Below, one piece after another: positions 55,593 to 64,000 of a DNA stretch of 64,000 bases. Made by a program: the position numbers and the translations under genes. Numbering within the stretch: position 1 is the stretch's first letter; each line of letters begins with the position of its first letter. The notes under the pieces were generated by a model that was not told the DNA's origin, made no database searches, and saw only the letters and a program-made list of their open reading frames with translations. The stretch comes from Candidatus Blochmanniella pennsylvanica str. BPEN (lineage in GTDB: Bacteria; Pseudomonadota; Gammaproteobacteria; Enterobacterales; Enterobacteriaceae), in NCBI RefSeq assembly GCF_000011745.1, contig NC_007292.1, positions 620,001-684,000 on the forward strand, written 5' to 3'.

Positions 55593-56486
55593 ATGACTTC
55601 TTCTATTTTTCGTACTATTGGTATTATCGGATATTCTCGTCATCCGAAAGCTGTGCATACATATGATATTTTATATCATTGGTTATATAGTAAAGGGATT
55701 ACAGTAATTATCGAACATCATGCTGCTAGTTTATTAAATGTACAAAAAGCAGTTGTAGGTGATTTAAATGATATAGGAAATTACGCAGACTTAGCTATAG
55801 TTATAGGTGGAGATGGCAATATGTTAAGAGCCGCGAATATTTTAGCACAACACGATATTAAAGTTATTGGGATCAATCGTGGAACTCTTGGTTTTCTTAC
55901 TGATTTAGACCCTAATTCAGCACTAGTGGAGTTATCTGATGTTTTATCAGGTCATTTTATTAACGAAAAACGTTTTTTATTAGATGTAACAGTACAACGC
56001 TATAACAAACTGATCAGATTAGGTAGTGCTATTAATGAAGTTATTTTACATACAAACACAATTAGAGATATGATTGAATTTGAGTTATATATTGATGATA
56101 ATTTTATTTTTTCACAGAGATCTGATGGTTTAATTATTTCCACTCCAACTGGATCAACCGCATATGCTTTATCTGCTGGAGGACCTATTCTTAGTCCTAC
56201 AGTAGATGCTATTTTATTAGTACCAATATGCCCTCATACTTTGTCATCTCGGCCAGTTGTGATTAATAGTAAAAGTATAATTTGTCTGAAATTTTCTAAA
56301 GTAACATCTGAATTGAAAATAGGTTATGATAACCAAACTCCTGTTTTGGTATGCAAAGAAGAGGAGATCTTTATTAAACGTAGTAATCATTATCTTGATT
56401 TGATTCATCCTAATAATTATAACTATTTTAAGACGCTAAATATTAAGCTTGGTTGGTCACAAAATATTGCTGAAACGAAAAAATAA
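55593..56486 (+). CDS. nadK: NAD kinase
   Basis: Phosphorylates NAD to NADP. The nucleotide-binding GGDGNMLRAA is near residue 73, NRGTLGFLTD near 100, and the conserved STPTGSTAYALSAGGPI near 187. At 297 residues it is full length (E. coli 292). Clear AAAGGA ribosome site. Divergent from grpE, as in E. coli; recN between nadK and bamE is missing. Confidence 0.95.
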   Translation: MTSSIFRTIGIIGYSRHPKAVHTYDILYHWLYSKGITVIIEHHAASLLNVQKAVVGDLNDIGNYADLAIVIGGDGNMLRAANILAQHDIKVIGINRGTLGFLTDLDPNSALVELSDVLSGHFINEKRFLLDVTVQRYNKLIRLGSAINEVILHTNTIRDMIEFELYIDDNFIFSQRSDGLIISTPTGSTAYALSAGGPILSPTVDAILLVPICPHTLSSRPVVINSKSIICLKFSKVTSELKIGYDNQTPVLVCKEEEIFIKRSNHYLDLIHPNNYNYFKTLNIKLGWSQNIAETKK

Positions 56487-56581
56487 TATTGTATTGATAA
56501 TTACAACAAAAAAGATAATAGTTGTAATTAAACAATAATATATTTTACATTGTATTTGAAAAGTAGATTAAGCAGAAAATT

Positions 56582-56920
56582 ATGTATTTGAAAGTATTTT
56601 TTAAAACCTTACATACCAGTATTTTTATTATAACGCTGGTATGTAACGTAAGTTGTACTATGCCGCAATATATGCCGATATCCTTTGATATTAAGCAAGG
56701 CAATCGTTTAAATGAATATGATATTAAAAAGATTCGTCTTGGCATGACAAAACTAGAAATATCTTCTAATATCGGAGATCCGACGTTAGAAGGGTTTTTA
56801 AACCCAAACACATGGTATTATATTTTTTATTATCGTAGAGGTAATAGAATATTAGAGCATCAAATTTTAACATTAAAATTTGATGCTCATGATATTTTGG
56901 TAACTATAAACAAAGAGTAA
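56582..56920 (+). CDS. bamE: Outer-membrane assembly lipoprotein BamE
   Basis: Small lipoprotein of the BAM complex. Signal peptide ends at a lipobox NVSC (Cys25), then the IDIKQGN-like segment FDIKQGNRL, KIRLGMTKLEISSNIGDP and the WYYIFYYRRGN strand match E. coli BamE (113 residues; 112 here). It is full length, in contrast to the truncated BamC and absent BamB. Confidence 0.92.
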   Translation: MYLKVFFKTLHTSIFIITLVCNVSCTMPQYMPISFDIKQGNRLNEYDIKKIRLGMTKLEISSNIGDPTLEGFLNPNTWYYIFYYRRGNRILEHQILTLKFDAHDILVTINKE

Positions 56921-56949
56921 TAATACCCTTACGTGTTTTTGTTTTTGTG

Positions 56950-57396
56950 TTATAATATGCGATACGTTCCGTATATTACATGAGCCCTGGAAATGAAGGC
57001 TGTAATTATGTTTTTATATTTATTTTTAAAAATATGATTAAAAATTTTTTCGATAAATATTGATTTAAATTCGTAATGAGAAGAATATTCAATTCTACTG
57101 ACAGTAGAAGTAATAGGAATAAATTCCCAATATCCATAAAATGATTTAAATGGTCCTTTTACTAAAAGGATTGAGATACTTTTGTTGTTTATAAAAAAAT
57201 TGTGAGTAATCAATGACCTAACAATTCCGTTAGAAACTATATTCATTTCAGCAATTAATTCGTTATTATTTTTTTCTAAAATTTTACTTACATTGCATCC
57301 AGGAAGAAATTTAGTGTAAGAGTTAATATCATTTACTAAATTAAACATTTGCTCTACACTATACGGTACTGAAATAAAATATTTAATGTAAGCCAT
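56950..57396 (-). CDS. ratA: START-domain protein RatA
   Basis: Coenzyme-Q-binding-like START-domain protein (COQ10 family), described in E. coli as inhibiting 70S assembly and alternatively thought to aid ubiquinone use. VPYSVEQMFNLVNDINSYTKFLPGC matches the E. coli N-terminal region. I set the start at the ATG at 57396 with AGGA five bases upstream; the upstream ATG at 57435 adds 13 residues without homology. Its partner ratB, which follows it in E. coli, is missing. Convergent with bamE and divergent from smpB as in E. coli. Confidence 0.9.
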   Translation of the reverse strand: MAYIKYFISVPYSVEQMFNLVNDINSYTKFLPGCNVSKILEKNNNELIAEMNIVSNGIVRSLITHNFFINNKSISILLVKGPFKSFYGYWEFIPITSTVSRIEYSSHYEFKSIFIEKIFNHIFKNKYKNIITAFISRAHVIYGTYRIL

Positions 57397-57489
57397 ATCA
57401 ATCCTGTTTTGAATGGGTTTAAATATTACATACATATTAATATAATGGTTTTTAGTAATAAAAAATAATATTTTTAAAAAAAAATTATT

Positions 57490-57954
57490 ATGAATCAGTT
57501 AATTTTAAAGAAAATTACACAAAATAAACATGCATATCATGAATATTTTATTGAAAAAAAAATTGAATCTGGAATTTCATTGTTAGGATGGGAAGTAAAA
57601 TCTGCTCGTTCTAATATGGTAACTATTAATAATAGTTACGTATCTTTTTATAATAAGGAAGCGTATATTTGTAATTCTATATTTCAATCAAATGTAACTC
57701 AATTTTATAATGAAACTCACAATTCCGTTCGTGTGCGTAAATTGTTATTAAAAAAAAATGAATTATTATTTTTAATGGAAAAAGTTAATCAAAAAGGTTA
57801 CACTGCAATTATTTTAGATTTGTATTGGAAAAATTCTTGGATTAAAGTGAATATTGGCCTTGCTAAAGGTAAAAAAAAATACGACAAAAGAAATATAATA
57901 CATATGCATAAATGGAAGAAAGAAAAAATACGTATTTTAAAGTATATGAAATAA
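57490..57954 (+). CDS. smpB: tmRNA-binding protein SmpB
   Basis: Binds tmRNA and brings it to stalled ribosomes. HEYFIEKKIESGISLLGWEVKSAR near residue 18 forms the beta barrel and the C-terminal basic tail (KGKKKYDKRN near 132) enters the ribosome. At 154 residues it is nearly full length. It directly precedes ssrA, as in E. coli. Confidence 0.95.
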   Translation: MNQLILKKITQNKHAYHEYFIEKKIESGISLLGWEVKSARSNMVTINNSYVSFYNKEAYICNSIFQSNVTQFYNETHNSVRVRKLLLKKNELLFLMEKVNQKGYTAIILDLYWKNSWIKVNIGLAKGKKKYDKRNIIHMHKWKKEKIRILKYMK

Positions 57955-57961
57955 AAATTAT

Positions 57962-57990
57962 TTGTATATACAGTATCCCGATGATATAAT
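57962..57990 (+). promoter_or_regulatory. Promoter of ssrA
   Basis: TTGTAT at 57962-57967 and a perfect TATAAT at 57985-57990, spaced 17 bases, end 18 bases before the mature tmRNA 5' end. Confidence 0.65.
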
Positions 57991-58008
57991 TGTTTTCGAT
58001 GTTAGAAT

Positions 58009-58400
58009 GGGGCTGATTTTGGATTCGACGGAGTATCTTGTTATTTAAAGTGCATGCCGAGGTGAGGCAGGCCTCGTAAAAAGCCTCAAAAGATAAATGC
58101 AAATAATACTACATATAGAGAATCTGTTGCTTTAGCAGCTTAAATCAGACTAATATTCTGAAGGTTCCCTCTCGTTTCAATATTTACTCTTAGATATTAA
58201 AAAATAAATAGAGAGGCCATATAAATAAGAGTGCGCGTAAATGCTTGCTTTTGGCTTAACGTTAAGTATAAAAAGCTAGTTGGTTAGTGATTGGTCTTGA
58301 TATATCTACGCCAATTAAATGTAATTCAAGACCTAAGCATGTAGGTTACTAAAAATAAAAAGAATTCTGGACGCGGGTTCGAACCCCGCCAGCTCCACCA
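58009..58400 (+). ncRNA. ssrA: tmRNA
   Basis: Rescues stalled ribosomes. The 5' end GGGGCTGATTTTGGATTCGAC and the 3' end GGTTCGAACCCCGCCAGCTCCACCA form the tRNA-Ala-like part. The tag reading frame starts at GCA 58099 and ends at TAA 58141-58143, encoding ANNTTYRESVALAA, 14 residues against about 10-11 in E. coli, with the proteolysis signal ALAA kept. Unlike the four tRNAs in the window, the 3' CCA is encoded. Confidence 0.95.
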
Positions 58401-58512
58401 GGATTTAAAGATCAAATAAAATAGAAAAAAATTAAGTGATGAAGGATGACGAAATGTACAGGGGTTTTTATATTTTGGAATGGTTTGGAGTTTTGGTTAC
58501 AGCTTATTTATT

Positions 58513-58536
58513 CGATCAATAAAATTTTATTGATCG
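58513..58536 (+). terminator. Perfect palindrome after ssrA
   Basis: A 24-base perfect palindrome (12-base arms with no spacer; about 10 paired with a 4-base loop as RNA) lies 112 bases after tmRNA. Possible terminator, although no long T-run follows. Confidence 0.45.
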
Positions 58537-58581
58537 TCACTCAAAAATTTCTCTAATGAAATCATGTTTATTTCTCGTTTG

Positions 58582-58618
58582 TTCTTTCATGAAAAAAATA
58601 AATTTTTTCATGAAAGAA
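58582..58618. repeat. 16-bp perfect inverted repeat before emrE
   Basis: Arms 58582-58597 and 58603-58618 pair exactly around a 5-base loop; the inner ends are A6/T6 and the 3' flank is TTTTATTT-like, so as RNA it resembles an intrinsic terminator. It lies 68 bases before emrE. Confidence 0.6.
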
Positions 58619-58686
58619 TTTTATTTAATACAAGAATATCTATTGCGTGTAATTAAAAAGTTTTAAAGAATGAAGAATAAAATCTT

Positions 58687-59016
58687 ATGGATTATTTATA
58701 TTTATTTATTGCTATTCTTTCCGAGGTTATTGCTACTTCTTACTTAAAAGCATCTGAAGGATTTAGTAAATTATATCCTGTTATTGTAGTAATAATTGGT
58801 TATACATTCTCTTTTATGTTGTTATCTTTAGTGTTGCAAACAATACCGATGGGTATTGCATATTCCTGTTGGGCTGGACTTGGTATTGTGTTTATTACTG
58901 CAGCGGGATATATATTTTATGATCAAAAATTAGATAGTTTAGCTGTTATTGGTATTGCTTTCATTATTATTGGTGTTGTATTAATTAATATATTTTCCAA
59001 TACGATAAAACACTAA
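58687..59016 (+). CDS. emrE: Small multidrug resistance transporter (EmrE family)
   Basis: Four-helix inner-membrane antiporter exchanging protons for cationic compounds. The essential glutamate is in ILSEVIAT (Glu13) of helix 1, followed by ASEGFSKLYP, TIPMGIAYSCWAGLGIV in helix 3 and IIGVVLIN in helix 4. At 109 residues it is EmrE length and closer to EmrE than to SugE along the chain. It is not an E. coli neighbour of ssrA, so its location reflects rearrangement. The natural substrate in a symbiont is unknown. Confidence 0.88.
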   Translation: MDYLYLFIAILSEVIATSYLKASEGFSKLYPVIVVIIGYTFSFMLLSLVLQTIPMGIAYSCWAGLGIVFITAAGYIFYDQKLDSLAVIGIAFIIIGVVLINIFSNTIKH

Positions 59017-59526
59017 TTTTTTAAAAAAGTAATTTACTAATTTATTGTGTTTTTGAAGATATGTATGAGATACTTTTTAAGTATATTTATTATGTATAAT
59101 ATATTTTATTATAAATAGGGCATTTAACTCGTTTATTGTTCATAACAATATATTATATACTTCATATATAGTTTTATTATATACTTCATATATAGTTTTT
59201 TATTGCAATTTACTACAGTTTACGATTATTTTATAATTGATTTACTTGAAAAAATATTATGGTGTACTTTATCATTAAAGCTATCATCTAAATGATATAT
59301 GTATTTAATGTGTATATTGTTAATAATAAAATATTAGTATCATTCGTAATGATTCGGTTTTTATAAAAAGATAAAAAAGATTTTAAAAAATTTTAGACAT
59401 TATGGTATTCATTGTCTTTCTATGTACATATAGAATTCGAGTTGGTTTATTGAATTATTCGTATTATGTATGATTATTATATTTTATAATGTGTCTTCAA
59501 ATTAAGATAAGCTATTTTTATTTATT
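59017..59526. other. Spacer with tandem duplication, emrE to pssA
   Basis: About 0.5 kb of AT-rich DNA. It contains the 24-base tandem repeat at 59152-59199. Promoter of pssA is expected; no gene seen. Confidence 0.5.
59152..59199. repeat. 24-bp tandem duplication (two copies)
   Basis: 59152-59175 and 59176-59199 are identical and directly adjacent. Perfect identity suggests a recent slippage or duplication event in non-coding DNA. Confidence 0.9.
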
Positions 59527-60903
59527 ATGATAAAAAAAATAAAATATAACGAATTGAATAAGTATGATGATCATCAAAGATTTCTTAGAGAATTGCCTAA
59601 AATTATTCAAAGAGTAGATTATTTTAAAATTCTATTCAGCCCTAAAGAATTTAGAATTGCATTGTTGCACGCTATTTCTAGGGCAAGCAATCATATTTGT
59701 TTGGTTACATTGTATCTAGATGATGATCTAGGTGGTAAAAAAATTATCGATGCTTTACTTCATGTTAAAAAACTTCGTCCTCAAATTAAAATTAGAATTT
59801 TGGTAGATTGGCATCGTGCGCGAAGAGTTCGTATTGGTTCTTCTAAAAAATATACGAATATTGATTGGTATACAGATATTATAAAACAGTACCCTAACAC
59901 TGAGATTGCAATATATGGAATACCAATCCATGTGAATGAAGCTTTAGGAGTCCTTCATTTAAAAGGATTTATTATCGACGATCAGATATTGTATAGCGGT
60001 GCAAATTTAAATGGTGAGTATTTACATGTAAATACTAAATATAGATATGATCGATATCATATAATACGTAATCCGCAATTATCTGATATTATGTTGAATT
60101 ATATTGATCAAGAATTGTTATCTGCAAAAGTAACTAATAATTTAGGATACGGAAATTCTTTAAAAAAACTAAACAACAGCAAGAATAATATTCGTTTGTT
60201 GCGTCGTAATTTACGGAGAGTTTGTTATCGTTATCAGGGTAATGCTACATTTCATGAATTAGCAATTTCTCCATTAGTTGGGTTGGGTAAAAACAGCGCT
60301 CTTAATAAAACTATTTATCATTTAATTTATTCAGCAAGAAATAAAGTTGTATTGTGTACACCTTATTTTAATATGCCTACTGTGTTAATACGTGCTTTGA
60401 TTTCTTTATTACATCAAGGAATAAATATAGAAATTATTGTGGGAGATAAAATTGCTAATGATTTCTATGTTCCTGCACATCATCCGTTTACACTAATTAG
60501 TATTTTGCCATATTTATATGAATTAAATTTACGTTATTTTTTAAAAAAATTGCAAAAATATGTTGATGATAAACGATTATTAGTTCGGATGTGGAAAGAA
60601 GGCAATAATGGGTATCATGTTAAGGGTATTTGGGTAGATGATGAATGGCAGTTGATTACTGGAAATAATTTAAACCCTAGATCTATAAGATTTGATTTAG
60701 AAAATGCTTTACTTGTTCATGACCCATGTAAATTGTTGTTTCATCAAAAAAATAAAGAACTAAACATGATTCGTATGCATACGAATCATGTAACGCATTA
60801 TACATCATTGCAACATGTATCTGATTATCCTACAAAGATAGGACAATTTCTTTATAGAATACATAAGATGAGATTTGACCGATTAATTAATCGTATTTTA
60901 TAA
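59527..60903 (+). CDS. pssA: CDP-diacylglycerol-serine O-phosphatidyltransferase
   Basis: Makes phosphatidylserine, precursor of phosphatidylethanolamine. Phospholipase-D-type enzyme of the E. coli class with two HKD motifs: HLKGFIIDD near residue 143 and HVKGIWVDD near 373. At 458 residues it is full length (E. coli 451). It ends 83 bases before the 23S rRNA 3' end on the opposite strand; in E. coli pssA also neighbours rrnG. Confidence 0.95.
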   Translation: MIKKIKYNELNKYDDHQRFLRELPKIIQRVDYFKILFSPKEFRIALLHAISRASNHICLVTLYLDDDLGGKKIIDALLHVKKLRPQIKIRILVDWHRARRVRIGSSKKYTNIDWYTDIIKQYPNTEIAIYGIPIHVNEALGVLHLKGFIIDDQILYSGANLNGEYLHVNTKYRYDRYHIIRNPQLSDIMLNYIDQELLSAKVTNNLGYGNSLKKLNNSKNNIRLLRRNLRRVCYRYQGNATFHELAISPLVGLGKNSALNKTIYHLIYSARNKVVLCTPYFNMPTVLIRALISLLHQGINIEIIVGDKIANDFYVPAHHPFTLISILPYLYELNLRYFLKKLQKYVDDKRLLVRMWKEGNNGYHVKGIWVDDEWQLITGNNLNPRSIRFDLENALLVHDPCKLLFHQKNKELNMIRMHTNHVTHYTSLQHVSDYPTKIGQFLYRIHKMRFDRLINRIL

Positions 60904-60970
60904 AAATTAAATGTAATTTTCATGTACATTCTATTTTCACTATTCTTTATTATAATCGTCAATTGTTTAA

Positions 60971-60986
60971 AAATTTCAGGATTGCG

Positions 60987-60994
<8 letters not shown>
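60971..60994 (-). promoter_or_regulatory. 3' half of the 23S rRNA processing stem
   Basis: This 24-base stretch is exactly complementary to 63967-63990. It would bring the two ends of 23S rRNA together as the duplex cut by RNase III. Both arms include the mature rRNA ends. Confidence 0.8.
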
Positions 60995-63966
<2,972 letters not shown>

Positions 63967-63973
<7 letters not shown>

Positions 63974-63990
63974 TCGCAATCCTGAAATTT
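63967..63990 (-). promoter_or_regulatory. 5' half of the 23S rRNA processing stem
   Basis: Exact complement of 60971-60994; see that entry. Confidence 0.8.
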
Positions 63991-64000
63991 CTATAAATCT

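Noticed and set aside
60904-60986. 5S rRNA gene after 23S
   Set aside because: Only 83 bases are available, too few for a 5S gene.

Overview
The window is a slice of a strongly reduced, AT-rich gammaproteobacterial symbiont chromosome, most likely a Candidatus Blochmannia species (carpenter-ant endosymbiont). The reasons are an Enterobacterales gene set, long AT-rich spacers, no mobile elements, and a nickel urease cluster (ureDABC-FG) placed among housekeeping genes together with sulfate assimilation and lysine/DAP genes. Species cannot be told from the sequence alone.

Gene order and strand follow the Escherichia coli K-12 map from about argW to ssrA almost without exception, with the genes in between deleted. 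Left part (1-34 kb): tRNA-Arg, mntH|nupC, tRNA-Ala, gltX, tRNA-Val/tRNA-Lys, ligA, cysK-ptsH-ptsI, cysPTWA, talA-like, tktB, dapE, bamC/dapA, bcp, upp, yfgG, ureGF-CBAD, guaA, guaB. Right part (34-64 kb): mqo, der, hisS, ispG, rlmN, ndk, iscS, suhB, glyA, tadA, acpS-pdxJ, rnc, lepB-lepA, ung, grpE, nadK, bamE, ratA, smpB, ssrA, emrE, pssA, and a complete 23S rRNA gene on the minus strand. The main breaks from E. coli order are the urease cluster, mqo in the slot of xseA, and emrE and pssA-rrl after ssrA.

Functionally the region supplies the host (nitrogen recycling by urease, sulfate import with CysK for cysteine, DapA/DapE for lysine and peptidoglycan) and basic cell machinery (GMP synthesis, IspG isoprenoid step, tRNA and ribosome maturation, LepB secretion, phosphatidylserine synthesis, trans-translation by SmpB/tmRNA).

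The most notable observations concern decay and reorganisation. (1) Strand composition flips sharply near 34.3 kb (C/A-rich to G/T-rich plus strand) although gene orientation is E. coli-like on both sides, which points to a replication origin between guaB and mqo. (2) The gene before tktB aligns without gaps to transaldolase over about 190 residues but has lost nearly all active-site residues except the Schiff-base lysine. (3) SuhB has lost its catalytic metal ligands while keeping its fold, as if only its rRNA antitermination role remains. (4) BamC is cut to its BamD-binding N-terminal lasso. (5) LigA lacks its BRCT domain, and IscS stands alone and lacks its C-terminal tail. (6) No ureE, era, recO or 23S-linked 5S gene is found at the expected places. 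(7) Long perfect hairpins lie in several spacers. No CRISPR, phage, transposon or defence system is present.
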